From Marinobacter lipolyticus SM19 (GTDB lineage Bacteria > Pseudomonadota > Gammaproteobacteria > Pseudomonadales > Oleiphilaceae): 64,000 nucleotides of DNA. The stretch covers positions 209,919 to 273,918 of the forward strand of contig NZ_KE007327.1 of NCBI RefSeq assembly GCF_000397065.2, given 5' to 3'. Under the pieces are notes generated by a model that ran no database searches, was not told the origin of the DNA, and was given only the letters and a program-made list of their open reading frames with translations. Position 1 is the stretch's first letter. Every line of letters starts with the position of its first letter. Both the position numbers and the translations under genes were made by a program. This document shows positions 18,364-27,515 of the stretch, piece after piece.

Positions 18364-21093
18364 TCAGTGCGCCTCGTCCCAGTTGTTGCCGACACCGGCC
18401 TCGACCAACAGGGGAACGTTGAGGCTGGCAGCCGCGGACATCCGCTCCTCAAGGCCTTTGCAGATTTTCTCCACCGCGCCCTCCTTGACCTCCAGTATCA
18501 GCTCATCGTGTACCTGCATGATCATGCGTGCGTCGTCTGCGTGGTTATTCAGCAGCCAGGTTTCAACGTCGATCATGGCGCGCTTGATGATATCGGCTGC
18601 GGTTCCCTGCATCGGTGCGTTGATGGCGGTGCGTTCAGCGGCCTGCTGCATCTGTTTGTTGCGAGCATTAATTTCGGGAAGGTACAGGCGGCGGCCGAAC
18701 AGGGTTTCCACGTACCCGTCGTCGTGGGCCTGTTTACGGATGCTGTCCATGTACTTCAGAACACCCGGGTAGCGCTCGAAATAGCGGTCGATGTACTCCT
18801 GGGCAACGTTGCGCCCGACATCCAGTTGTCGCGCCAGGCCAAAGGCGGACATGCCGTAGATCAGCCCGAAGTTGATGGCTTTGGCGCTGCGGCGCTGATC
18901 TCCAGTGACGTCTCCCAGCGAGACGCCGAAGACTTCGGCGGCGGTGGCCTTGTGGATGTCCTCGCCGTGTTCGAACGCAGTCAGCAGCCCCTTGTCGCCA
19001 GACAGGTGAGCCATTATCCGTAACTCAATCTGGGAATAGTCCGCCGCCACCAGTTTGTGACCTTTGGGCGCAATGAAGGCCTGACGAATACGACGACCCT
19101 GCTCGCTGCGGATGGGGATGTTCTGCAGGTTGGGCTCCGACGACGACAGCCGTCCGGTGGCAGCAACCGCCTGGTGATAGGAAGTGTGAATGCGACCGGT
19201 GCGATGGTGGATCAGTTCCGGCAGGGTGTCGGTATAGGTCGACTTGAGCTTGCTCAGGCTGCGGTGTTCCAGAATCAGCCGGGGCAGGGCGTGTTCGTGG
19301 GCCAGTTCCTGTAGCACTGGTTCCGCGGTGGACGGAGCCCCTTTCGGTGTCTTCTTGATGACCGGCAGGCCCATTTTGTCGTAGAAGATGACCTGCAGTT
19401 GTTTGGGGGAGCCCAGGTTGAAGGTTTCACCAGCTTCCTCGTGAGCCTCTTTCTCCAGTTCCGCCATTCGCTCTGCCAGTTCCTGGCTGTGCTGTTTCAG
19501 GGTGCTGGCGCTGACCATCGCACCGCGCTGCTCCATGCGGGAAAGTACTGGCACCAGGGGCAGATCAATGTCCTCGTATACGAACTTCAGTTTGCCGGTT
19601 TCCGCCAGTTTCGGGCGCAGTACCTGGTGCAGTCTGAGGGTGATGTCAGCGTCTTCGGCGGCGTAGGGGCCCGCTTTTTCCAGATCGATCTGGTTGAATG
19701 TCAGTTGCTTGGCACCTTTGCCTGCTATGGATTCAAAGGTGATGGTTTGTTCATCCAGGTACTGCCGGGCCAGAGTGTCCATGTCATGGCGCGAAGCCAC
19801 GGAGTTAAGCACATAGGACTCCAGCATGGTGTCTTCGGTGATGCCTTCCAGGGTGATGCCATGGTTCGCCAGCACGTTCTTGTCGTATTTCAGGTTCTGT
19901 CCCAGCTTTCTGGCGCCAGGGTCCTCCAGCAGCGGTTTCAGTTGCGATAGTACCTGATCCCGGTCCAGTTGTTCCGGAGCGCCCATGTAATCGTGGGCCA
20001 GGGGTACATAGGCGGCTTCACCGGCTTCGATGGCAAACGATACCCCGACAATCTCCGCGTCCATATAGCGCAGGCTGGTGGTCTCGGTGTCGAAGGCAAA
20101 CAGGGGAGCCTGCTTCAGGCGGTCAATCCAGGTGTCCAGTTCTGCCTGGTCCGTGATGACGCTGTAGCGTTTCTCCAGCGTTTTATTGTCGTTGCTGGTG
20201 GGTTCAGCCTCACTGTCGGAGGGGGTGTCTCCCGCGTTTTCAAGTTCGGCAATCCAGGCGCGGAATTCATACTCCCGAAACAGTTCACGCAGGGTGCTGT
20301 CGTCCTGTTGGCGCAGTTGCAGGTCTTCCAGTCCAAAGGCCAGGTCGACGTTGGTGCGGATGGTAGCCAGTTCCCGGCTCAGGGGCAGGGTATCTACAGC
20401 CTCTCGCAGGTATTCGCCGATCTTGCCCTTGACCTTGTCCGCGTTAGCGATGACATGGTCCAGGTCCTGATGTTCCTGCAGCCATTTCACGGCTGTCTTG
20501 GGGCCGCATTTGTTGACCCCGGGAATGTTGTCCACCTTGTCGCCCACCAGGGCGAGATAGTCGATGATCTGCTCCGGTTTGACGCCGAACTTTTCAACCA
20601 CCCCATCCCGGTCCATCCGGGTTTCGGTCATGGTGTTGATCAGGGTGACGTGGTCACTGACCAGTTGCGCCATGTCCTTGTCACCGGTGGAGATGACCAC
20701 ATCAATACCCTTGCTGGTGGCTTCATGGGCCAGGGTGCCGATCACATCGTCCGCTTCCACTTCCGGCACAATCAGCAGAGGCAGGCCCATGGCTTTCACA
20801 ATCTCGTGGATTGGTTCGATCTGAGTAGCGAGATCGTCCGGCATAGGCGGACGATTGGCCTTATAGTCTTCGTACATGTCATGGCGAAAGGTTTTGCCCT
20901 TGGCGTCAAAGACCACCACCATCTTCGATCCCGGAAAATCCTGCTCCAGGCGGCGCAACATGCTGATGACGCCCTTGATGGCGCCGGTGGGTTGATTCTT
21001 GCTCGTGGTCAGGGGTGGCAGGGCGTGGTATGCCCGGAACAGATAGGATGAGCCGTCTACAAGAACGACCGGTGGGGTCTGTTGCTGTGTCAT
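18364..21093 (-). CDS. polA: DNA polymerase I PolA
   Basis: Full-length DNA polymerase I of 909 residues for repair and Okazaki-fragment processing. The 5'-3' exonuclease domain (about 1-290) begins VVLVDGSSYLFRAYHALPPL. The 3'-5' proofreading domain is active by motif, with FDTETTSL. The polymerase domain carries motif A DYSQIELRIMAHLSGD, motif B RRSAKAINFGLIYG and motif C QVHDELI. The start is the ATG giving MTQQQTPP; an in-frame extension of 50 residues upstream is not conserved. It is divergent from the DUF2782 gene, as in Pseudomonas. Confidence 0.97.
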   Translation of the reverse strand: MTQQQTPPVVLVDGSSYLFRAYHALPPLTTSKNQPTGAIKGVISMLRRLEQDFPGSKMVVVFDAKGKTFRHDMYEDYKANRPPMPDDLATQIEPIHEIVKAMGLPLLIVPEVEADDVIGTLAHEATSKGIDVVISTGDKDMAQLVSDHVTLINTMTETRMDRDGVVEKFGVKPEQIIDYLALVGDKVDNIPGVNKCGPKTAVKWLQEHQDLDHVIANADKVKGKIGEYLREAVDTLPLSRELATIRTNVDLAFGLEDLQLRQQDDSTLRELFREYEFRAWIAELENAGDTPSDSEAEPTSNDNKTLEKRYSVITDQAELDTWIDRLKQAPLFAFDTETTSLRYMDAEIVGVSFAIEAGEAAYVPLAHDYMGAPEQLDRDQVLSQLKPLLEDPGARKLGQNLKYDKNVLANHGITLEGITEDTMLESYVLNSVASRHDMDTLARQYLDEQTITFESIAGKGAKQLTFNQIDLEKAGPYAAEDADITLRLHQVLRPKLAETGKLKFVYEDIDLPLVPVLSRMEQRGAMVSASTLKQHSQELAERMAELEKEAHEEAGETFNLGSPKQLQVIFYDKMGLPVIKKTPKGAPSTAEPVLQELAHEHALPRLILEHRSLSKLKSTYTDTLPELIHHRTGRIHTSYHQAVAATGRLSSSEPNLQNIPIRSEQGRRIRQAFIAPKGHKLVAADYSQIELRIMAHLSGDKGLLTAFEHGEDIHKATAAEVFGVSLGDVTGDQRRSAKAINFGLIYGMSAFGLARQLDVGRNVAQEYIDRYFERYPGVLKYMDSIRKQAHDDGYVETLFGRRLYLPEINARNKQMQQAAERTAINAPMQGTAADIIKRAMIDVETWLLNNHADDARMIMQVHDELILEVKEGAVEKICKGLEERMSAAASLNVPLLVEAGVGNNWDEAH

Positions 21094-21177
21094 ATCAAGC
21101 AGGTCCGAATTCTGATTGAAGCAGGGGTTGCGTTGTGCAACTCTGTAGCCATGAATGGACAAAAGGGTATCACGAAA

Positions 21178-21516
21178 ATGAAACGAATCACCTGCCTGGG
21201 TGTTGTATCCGCGCTGCTGTGTATGCCGGTGGTGGCGCAGCAAAGTGGTGGGCTGGATGAGGAGGTTGTGGAGACCCCTAAAGAGCCGGTTGTGGTGTCG
21301 GATTACCAGCCGTCATCCGAGGGCCCGCAGATCGTGATTCGGCCCGGCGAGGAGGAAGTGTTTTACGAATACCGGGTGAATGGTCAGCTGGTGGAGATCA
21401 AGGTGGTGCCGGAAGTTGGGCCGGAATACTACCTTGTGCCGGCTGATGGCGGTGGCTGGATCCGTGAGGATGAAACCGAGATGTTGGTGCCCAGCTGGGT
21501 TATTTTCCGCTGGTAA
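21178..21516 (+). CDS. DUF2782 secreted protein
   Basis: A 112-residue protein with a signal peptide (MKRITCLGVVSALLCMPVVA, cleavage before QQSGG) and a small mature domain of the DUF2782 family, with EYRVNGQLVEIKVVPEVGP and a terminal PSWVIFRW. It lies divergent from polA, its usual neighbour in Pseudomonas. Function is unknown and a periplasmic location is predicted. An ATG nine codons upstream is in frame, but it would disrupt the signal peptide. Confidence 0.82.
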   Translation: MKRITCLGVVSALLCMPVVAQQSGGLDEEVVETPKEPVVVSDYQPSSEGPQIVIRPGEEEVFYEYRVNGQLVEIKVVPEVGPEYYLVPADGGGWIREDETEMLVPSWVIFRW

Positions 21517-21649
21517 CGGTCCGATCATCATCTTGATGAGGTAGGCGCCGCTTTTAGTATGAACATTCTAATTTTAAACCGTAGCCTGAGCGAGTGTTAT
21601 AAGGATCCTTAACGAATCCACAACCTCGAAAATCTCAGGAGAGAATATT

Positions 21650-22066
21650 ATGGGTAAACTCAAGTCATATCAGGAACAGCTTCAGGACATCGTAGAGAAA
21701 GGTATCAACGCCGCAGAAGAGCAGCAGAAGAAGCTCGCGTCCAAGCCGTTCGACTATGCTGAGAAGCTGGAGTCTGAAGTGCGTGAATACAGCGTGAAGA
21801 CCCTGCGTACCCGTTACGATGGCTACAGCGAGAGCCTGTTCGAGCAGCTGCGCAGCCTGAACAGCCGTTTTAACGGCTTTGCTGCTGATCTGGTTGCCAA
21901 GCTGGAAAAAGAAGCCGCAGAAGGCGCAGAAGCTGTTTCCGAAGCTGCGGAAGAAGTTTCCGAAGCAGCCGAGACTGCCAAGAAGTCTGTTGAGGCCAAG
22001 AAGCCTGCGGCGCGTAAAACTACCGCCAAGAAGAGCACTGCCAAGAAGAGCACTGCTTCTGCCTGA
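21650..22066 (+). CDS. Phasin-like protein with a lysine/alanine-rich tail
   Basis: A 138-residue protein with two parts. Residues 1-90 are amphipathic helices resembling phasins (YQEQLQDIVEKGINAAEEQQ). Residues 90-138 change from alanine/glutamate-rich to an Ala-Lys-Pro tail with the histone H1-like repeats TTAKKSTAKKSTAS. Phasins coat polyhydroxyalkanoate granules, and PhaF of Pseudomonas also has a basic DNA-binding tail, so a granule-to-nucleoid linker is possible but is inference. AGGAGAGAA before the ATG predicts strong translation, and a terminator follows at once, so it is a single-gene unit. Confidence 0.75.
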   Translation: MGKLKSYQEQLQDIVEKGINAAEEQQKKLASKPFDYAEKLESEVREYSVKTLRTRYDGYSESLFEQLRSLNSRFNGFAADLVAKLEKEAAEGAEAVSEAAEEVSEAAETAKKSVEAKKPAARKTTAKKSTAKKSTASA

Positions 22067-22092
22067 TCGGCCTGGTGGTCAGGAATAAAAGG

Positions 22093-22121
22093 GGCTGCCC
22101 CAATCGGGTGGCCTTTTTTTT
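22093..22121 (+). terminator. Intrinsic terminator of the phasin-like gene
   Basis: GGCTGCCC and GGGTGGCC form an 8-bp stem with two G-U pairs and a 5-base loop, followed by eight T residues. It starts 27 bp after the stop codon. Confidence 0.85.
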
Positions 22122-22148
22122 GTTCGGGGCGATGTTTCTGAGTCGGGA

Positions 22149-22790
22149 TTACTGCGGTTCTTCCGGGAGCTCCAGGGGGAGTGTTCGCTCCTCACCGGTG
22201 AGCGATTCAAGGCGCTTGATGTCGGCCTCGAATTCGTCACGAAGTGAGCGGATGTCAGAATTCTGGGAAGCGATTTCTTGCTCGATATCGCGGACCTGGT
22301 CTTCCAGACGCCGAATCCTTTCCAGGGTAGATGCAGGCACCTCGCGCCCGGCGCGTTCCATGTCGGCAGCCCGGTCTTCTTCACTATTCAGCTGATTGAC
22401 GATCACCGAAATGTTGCCCCGCTTGAGCTGGTTCAGGCTTTCCAGTTCTCGAATCTTGCGATGCATGGCCCTGACGGCTTCGTCGGGGTGGCTGTAGCGC
22501 TTTAGCAGTGCCTGATCGTGTTCCAGTTGCAGCCGCTCGGCTTCCTCGCGCTTCTCTTCAGCTTCCCGGGCGGCAATTTCTTCCGGGGTGGGGGCGGGGG
22601 CGACCGAGTCAATTACGCGGCCTTTTGAGTTAAGGATGTCGTAGCCGCGTTTAGAGGCTTCCTGAGGGACGGTATTGCTAATGACCAGTTGGCCGTTTTC
22701 ATCCGTATAACGGTACATCCTCGCTTCTGCGACAGCTGTTGTCATAAGCAGGGCAGAAATGACGATAGAAAACCTGGTCAGATGCTTCAT
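22149..22790 (-). CDS. DUF4124 periplasmic coiled-coil protein
   Basis: A 213-residue protein with a signal peptide (cleavage near AEA-RMYRY, residue 23) and an N-terminal DUF4124 domain (YRYTDENGQLVISNTVP), named for a short beta-rich segment found in many proteobacterial envelope proteins. The rest is a long, highly charged coiled coil from about 80 to 200. It is 6 bp downstream of pyrE and surely co-transcribed with it, as in Pseudomonas. Function is unknown. Confidence 0.82.
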   Translation of the reverse strand: MKHLTRFSIVISALLMTTAVAEARMYRYTDENGQLVISNTVPQEASKRGYDILNSKGRVIDSVAPAPTPEEIAAREAEEKREEAERLQLEHDQALLKRYSHPDEAVRAMHRKIRELESLNQLKRGNISVIVNQLNSEEDRAADMERAGREVPASTLERIRRLEDQVRDIEQEIASQNSDIRSLRDEFEADIKRLESLTGEERTLPLELPEEPQ

Positions 22791-22796
22791 ATGAAC

Positions 22797-23435
22797 TCAG
22801 ACTCCGTAACGATCCCGGTATTGTGCAACGTTACTGGCATGTTCGGCAAAGTCTTGTTGGCTGCTCAGGTAATCAAGAACCTGATCCAGCTGAATGATGC
22901 TGACCACTGGCAGGCCAAAGTCCTGTTCTACTTCCTGAATGGCGGAGAGGTCTCCGGTGCCGCGTTCCTGCCGGTCAAGGGCAATCAGGACGCCAGCGGG
23001 CTCGGCGCCAGCCGCGCGGATCAGATCAATGGACTCGCGGATGGCGGTGCCTGCGGTAATGACGTCATCGACAATCAGCACCTTGCCCTCAAGTGGGGCG
23101 CCGACGATGTTGCCGCCCTCTCCGTGATCCTTCTTTTCCTTGCGGTTGAAGGCGAACGGTTTGTTCTGGCCTTCAGAAGCCAGTGCCATGGCCGTTACAG
23201 TGGCCAACGGAATGCCCTTATAGGCAGGCCCGAAAATAATGTCATAATCCAGGCCGCTGCGCTGCAGGGCTGCGGCATAGGCTTTGCTTAGTTCGAGCAG
23301 GTCCTCACCGGTGTTAAACAGGCCGGCGTTGAAGAAGTACGGGCTGGTACGGCCGGACTTGAGCTGAAACTCGCCAAAACGGAGAACGTTACGGCGAATG
23401 GCAAATTCAATGAAATGTTGTTGATAGTCGTGCAT
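22797..23435 (-). CDS. pyrE: Orotate phosphoribosyltransferase PyrE
   Basis: Joins orotate and PRPP to orotidine 5'-phosphate in de novo pyrimidine synthesis. The 212-residue protein has the PRPP loop [13 protein letters not shown] and the substrate segment [11 protein letters not shown], both intact. It is divergent from crc, with about 80 bp between them, an arrangement conserved in Pseudomonas, and is followed by the DUF4124 gene. Confidence 0.97.
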   Translation of the reverse strand: MHDYQQHFIEFAIRRNVLRFGEFQLKSGRTSPYFFNAGLFNTGEDLLELSKAYAAALQRSGLDYDIIFGPAYKGIPLATVTAMALASEGQNKPFAFNRKEKKDHGEGGNIVGAPLEGKVLIVDDVITAGTAIRESIDLIRAAGAEPAGVLIALDRQERGTGDLSAIQEVEQDFGLPVVSIIQLDQVLDYLSSQQDFAEHASNVAQYRDRYGV

Positions 23436-23516
23436 GACAAGGCTTCTGGCGGGTGTGGATCTTTAATTAAAGCGTAAAACCGGTATCATACACACAAACC
23501 GAATCAGGGAACACGT

Positions 23517-24323
23517 ATGCGGGTAGTATCAATCAGCGTCAACGGTCTGGCCCAGGCTGTTGAAAAAGGTTTTTTCGAGTGGCTGGCCGAGCAGGACGCT
23601 GATGTTGTGTGCGTCCAGGATCACCGCATGCGGGCCTATGAAATTGAGGACTTTAACCTGATACCGGAGGGTTACGAGGCCTATTTCATTGATGGTGAGA
23701 ATAACGAGGATGGCGGTGTCGGTATCTATACCCGTCATTTCCCGAAAGCCATTATGTATGGGTTCGCTAATGAGCAGGCGGACCGCGAAGGGCGCTTCAT
23801 TCAGGCGGACTTTGACAAAGTTTCGGTTGCCTGTGTCCTCGCCCCCTGTGCTCTGGGCCGGGAAGACGAGCTGATCGGCGACGATGACCTGACCGTGCTG
23901 GACCACAAGGACGACTTCATGGACGCCTTTGGTCTGCACATGCAGAAGACGTTGCGTAAGCGTCGTCAGTTTGTTTTCTGCGCCAACCTTCAGACTGCCC
24001 ACCATGTGACGGATGCGAGTCCTCTTTATCACAAGCTGGATGTGTCTGGTTTCATGCCTCACGAGCGGGCGTGGCTGGATCGTCTGTTTGATGAGATGGG
24101 CTGTATCGACGCGTTCCGCGAGATCAACAAGCAGAGCAATCAGTTTACCTGGTGGCCGGAGCAGATCGAAGGTTCGCGTAAGAATGCGGGGATTCGCGTG
24201 GACTATCAGTTGATGACGCCGGGCATTCGCAAGACCATTCAGGACGGCTGGATAGACACCGGCACCCGGTTCTCCGATCACGCACCGGTGATCATGGACT
24301 ACGACATCGAAATCGGCTTTTGA
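23517..24323 (+). CDS. crc: Catabolite repression control protein Crc
   Basis: Crc acts with Hfq to block translation of catabolic mRNAs at A-rich sites in pseudomonads. The 268-residue protein has an exonuclease III fold but altered active-site residues. The glutamate of LQET is aspartate (VQDHR), and the catalytic aspartate segment of ExoIII reads FCANLQT here, while the terminal SDHAP is kept. Loss of nuclease residues and the pyrE-crc-rph neighbourhood favour Crc over XthA. It would link carbon-source preference to the alkane and lipid genes in this window. Confidence 0.93.
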   Translation: MRVVSISVNGLAQAVEKGFFEWLAEQDADVVCVQDHRMRAYEIEDFNLIPEGYEAYFIDGENNEDGGVGIYTRHFPKAIMYGFANEQADREGRFIQADFDKVSVACVLAPCALGREDELIGDDDLTVLDHKDDFMDAFGLHMQKTLRKRRQFVFCANLQTAHHVTDASPLYHKLDVSGFMPHERAWLDRLFDEMGCIDAFREINKQSNQFTWWPEQIEGSRKNAGIRVDYQLMTPGIRKTIQDGWIDTGTRFSDHAPVIMDYDIEIGF

Positions 24324-24339
24324 GTCTGGGGGAGGCGCC

Positions 24340-24439
24340 GGTATTGGGCCTTCTGCCCAGACACGCTGCAAGTACATCCCTGTACGCTTGTTTCCGGCCA
24401 TCCATGGCCTCCAACAGTCTGGGCAGAAGGCCCAACACC
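24340..24439. repeat. Composite palindromic element between crc and rph
   Basis: A 23-base inverted repeat with one mismatch (arms 24340-24362 and 24417-24439, containing TTGGGCCTTCTGCCCAGAC) encloses two smaller hairpins, GTACA-TCCC-TGTAC at 24372 and GGCCA-TCCA-TGGCC at 24396. The nested structure looks like a mobile intergenic repeat of the REP/BIME type, and would also serve as a terminator for crc and rph, which converge here. Confidence 0.85.
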
Positions 24440-24469
24440 GACGCCCGGACTTGCGGGGGGCACCGGTAG

Positions 24470-24498
24470 GTCGGATTAGGCGTCAGCCGAAATCCGAC
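24470..24498. repeat. GTCGGATT hairpin element
   Basis: GTCGGATT and AATCCGAC form an 8-bp stem around a 13-base loop, 30 bases after the larger palindromic element. Hairpins with the GTCGGATTAGGCG...AATCCGAC pattern are common intergenic repeats in gammaproteobacteria. Confidence 0.7.
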
Positions 24499-24516
24499 TC
24501 TCACAAGCCCCGGAAA

Positions 24517-25233
24517 TCACCCCTCCAGAGCTGCCTTCTGAATCTCAAACAGCTGATCAATACCCTTCTTCGCCAGCGCCAGCATGCTGTCCAGTTCTTC
24601 CTGAACAAACGGCGCACCCTCGGCAGTACCCTGAATCTCGATAAAGCCACCCTGATCGGTCATGATGACGTTCATGTCGGTTTCGGCTTCGGAATCTTCC
24701 GGGTAGTCCAGGTCGACCACCGGCGTGCCTTTGTAAACGCCAACCGACAGCGCCGCTACCATCTGCTTCAGCGGTGATTCCTTCAGGCGCTTTTCAGCGA
24801 CCAGGTGGTTCAGCGCATCGACCAGGGCCACGCAGCCGCCGGTGATGGCTGCAGTGCGGGTGCCGCCGTCAGCCTGGATGACGTCGCAGTCGATGGTGAT
24901 GGAGTGTTCGCCCAGAGCGTTCAAATCAACTGCCGCACGCAGGGAGCGGCCGATCAGGCGCTGGATTTCGACGGTGCGGCCGCCCTGTTTTCCGCGGGCG
25001 GCTTCGCGGCCCATGCGGCTGCCGGTGGAACGGGGCAGCATGCCGTATTCGGCGGTGATCCAGCCTTTGCCTTCGCCGCGCAGGAACGGCGGTACCTTGT
25101 TTTCGACAGACGCGGTGCAGATGACCTTGGTGTCGCCGAACTCGATCAGTACGGAGCCTTCTGCGTGGCGGGTGTAGTTGCGGGTAATTCGGATGTCTCT
25201 CGGTTGTTCCGGAGTTCTTCCGCTTGGTCGCAT
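24517..25233 (-). CDS. rph: Ribonuclease PH
   Basis: Phosphorolytic 3'-5' exoribonuclease that trims tRNA 3' ends. The 238-residue protein begins [20 protein letters not shown] and has the conserved [20 protein letters not shown] and [14 protein letters not shown] segments. An in-frame extension of 47 residues upstream is not conserved and was excluded. It is divergent from yicC and converges on crc across an intergenic repeat cluster. Confidence 0.97.
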   Translation of the reverse strand: MRPSGRTPEQPRDIRITRNYTRHAEGSVLIEFGDTKVICTASVENKVPPFLRGEGKGWITAEYGMLPRSTGSRMGREAARGKQGGRTVEIQRLIGRSLRAAVDLNALGEHSITIDCDVIQADGGTRTAAITGGCVALVDALNHLVAEKRLKESPLKQMVAALSVGVYKGTPVVDLDYPEDSEAETDMNVIMTDQGGFIEIQGTAEGAPFVQEELDSMLALAKKGIDQLFEIQKAALEG

Positions 25234-25424
25234 AGTGTTTCCTGATAGTGGTAGTGGGTGTCCGGGCGTTTTACCCGGTTGTTGAATATATGGAAGACCG
25301 CCGAGTATAACACGGGGAATTTCCGGTCTCTGCCGTGGATGATCACGGTGTTGGTGGGGTTCGCGGTTTTGCACGCTGGCCTGCTAAACTTGAACGATTG
25401 CATTTGATGACAAGCGGAGTCGCC

Positions 25425-26291
25425 ATGATCAGAAGTATGACTGCCTTTGCCCGACAGGATACCCAGGGAGAATGGGGAACACTGACGTGTGAGATTCGCA
25501 CAGTGAACCATCGGTACCTGGAGCCGTCCTTTCGGCTACCGGAGGCGCTCCGTGAGTTGGAGAATGCATTCCGGGATGAGATACGCCAGCAGCTCAAGCG
25601 TGGAAAGGTGGATGTGTCCATGCGCCTGCAAACGGCTGAGAGTGCGAGTCAGGAATTCGAGGTCTGTGAAGAGATGGCTCATGCGGTGAACGAGGCGGCT
25701 AACCACATCAATCGGATGCTGGATAACCCTGCCCACATCAGTGCCCTGGATATCCTGCGCTGGCCGGGTGTGCTGTCGGTCAAGGAGATGGACTATAGCC
25801 CGGCACAGAAGGCTGCGGGAGAGCTGTTCAAGCGAACGGTCGCGGAGCTGGTAACTGTTCGTGAGCGGGAGGGCGAGCGTTTGCGTCCGCTGTTTGAGGA
25901 TCGTCTCGAGACCATGAGTGAATTCGTCAGTGAGGTGCGCAGCCTGATGCCGGAATTGCTGAAGGCCCAGGAGAGGAATCTGAAGGATCGGTTCGAGAAG
26001 GCGAAAGTTGAGTTGGACCCGGAGCGGGTCGCTCAGGAGATGGTGATGCTGGCCCAGAAGAGTGACGTGGCAGAGGAGCTGGACCGCCTGGAGGCTCATA
26101 TCACCGAGGTATCGGAAACCCTGCAGTCGGATGGCGCCATCGGTCGTCGCCTGGATTTCCTGATGCAGGAGCTCAACCGCGAGGCCAATACACTCAGCAG
26201 CAAGAGTATCGACGCCCGAGTGACCCGCGTGGCGGTGGATCTCAAGGTGCTGATCGAGCAAATGCGGGAGCAGGTGCAGAACCTGGAGTAA
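25425..26291 (+). CDS. yicC: YicC family endoribonuclease
   Basis: A 288-residue YicC protein with the N-terminal signature MIRSMTAFARQDTQGEWGTL and the C-terminal DUF1732 domain (GAIGRRLDFLMQELNREANT). E. coli YicC cleaves RNA and takes part in sRNA turnover and stationary-phase survival. The start is the ATG giving MIRSMTAF; an upstream in-frame extension is unconserved. It lies between rph and gmk, its normal place in Pseudomonas. Confidence 0.95.
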   Translation: MIRSMTAFARQDTQGEWGTLTCEIRTVNHRYLEPSFRLPEALRELENAFRDEIRQQLKRGKVDVSMRLQTAESASQEFEVCEEMAHAVNEAANHINRMLDNPAHISALDILRWPGVLSVKEMDYSPAQKAAGELFKRTVAELVTVREREGERLRPLFEDRLETMSEFVSEVRSLMPELLKAQERNLKDRFEKAKVELDPERVAQEMVMLAQKSDVAEELDRLEAHITEVSETLQSDGAIGRRLDFLMQELNREANTLSSKSIDARVTRVAVDLKVLIEQMREQVQNLE

Positions 26292-26308
26292 GGGATTTCC
26301 GCATCGTG

Positions 26309-26314
26309 TATAAT
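26309..26314 (+). promoter_or_regulatory. -10 box of a gmk promoter
   Basis: A perfect TATAAT preceded by TG lies 17 bp after the yicC stop codon and about 85 bp before the gmk start. No clear -35 box is present at 17 bp. Confidence 0.5.
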
Positions 26315-26348
26315 CCCGCCCCTTGTTATTTGCGGCAGCGGGTTGTGA

Positions 26349-27029
<681 letters not shown>

Positions 27030-27120
27030 CGTCGCGTTTCCGCTGTATACAAATTGAACCGGCCGCAGTAAACTATGCGGTCTGCTGAAACAGTCATTTT
27101 TTTATTTTGTCGGGGAATTT

Positions 27121-27333
27121 ATGGCACGAGTTACCGTTGAAGATTGTCTGGAAAACGTTGATAACCGTTTCCAGCTGGTTATGCTGGCTACCAAGCGCGC
27201 TCGCCAGATTGCCACCAAGGGCTTCGAGCCGATGGTGCCGGAAGAGAATGACAAGCCTACGGTTATTGCCCTGCGTGAAATTGCCGAGGGCAAGGTTACC
27301 CGCAGTCTCCTGACGGAAGAAGATCCCGAGTAA
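27121..27333 (+). CDS. rpoZ: RNA polymerase omega subunit RpoZ
   Basis: Omega subunit that supports RNA polymerase assembly and forms part of ppGpp site 1. It starts [20 protein letters not shown] and keeps [18 protein letters not shown]. At 70 residues it is shorter than E. coli omega (91) because the alanine/glutamine-rich C-terminal tail is absent; the conserved core is complete. A terminator lies between it and spoT. Confidence 0.95.
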   Translation: MARVTVEDCLENVDNRFQLVMLATKRARQIATKGFEPMVPEENDKPTVIALREIAEGKVTRSLLTEEDPE

Positions 27334-27440
27334 GTCTCGGCGGCCGGGAGAGATCCCTGGCAACTTGCCTTAAGCATTGAATTCTGTCCCTGTCGTTTTA
27401 TAGTGTATCTATAAGGCATAACTGGAAGGACAGTGGAAGG

Positions 27441-27468
27441 ACCCGGATGCTTGCATTCGGGTTTTTTT
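27441..27468 (+). terminator. Intrinsic terminator after rpoZ
   Basis: ACCCGGATGC and GCATTCGGGT pair over up to ten bases, followed by seven T residues. An ATG in frame with spoT lies inside this hairpin, which argues that spoT does not start there. Confidence 0.85.
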
Positions 27469-27515
27469 GTTCCCGATTCTCACTCTTTACTCTTCAATCT
27501 TTACTGGGAGGCGCG

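Noticed and set aside
19969..21051. A 360-codon frame antisense to polA
   Set aside because: It mirrors the N-terminal half of a complete DNA polymerase I gene and shows no protein family features.
27447..27515. An ATG 23 codons upstream as the start of spoT
   Set aside because: This ATG lies within the rpoZ terminator hairpin, and the extra residues are not typical of SpoT. The GTG after GGGAGG is preferred.
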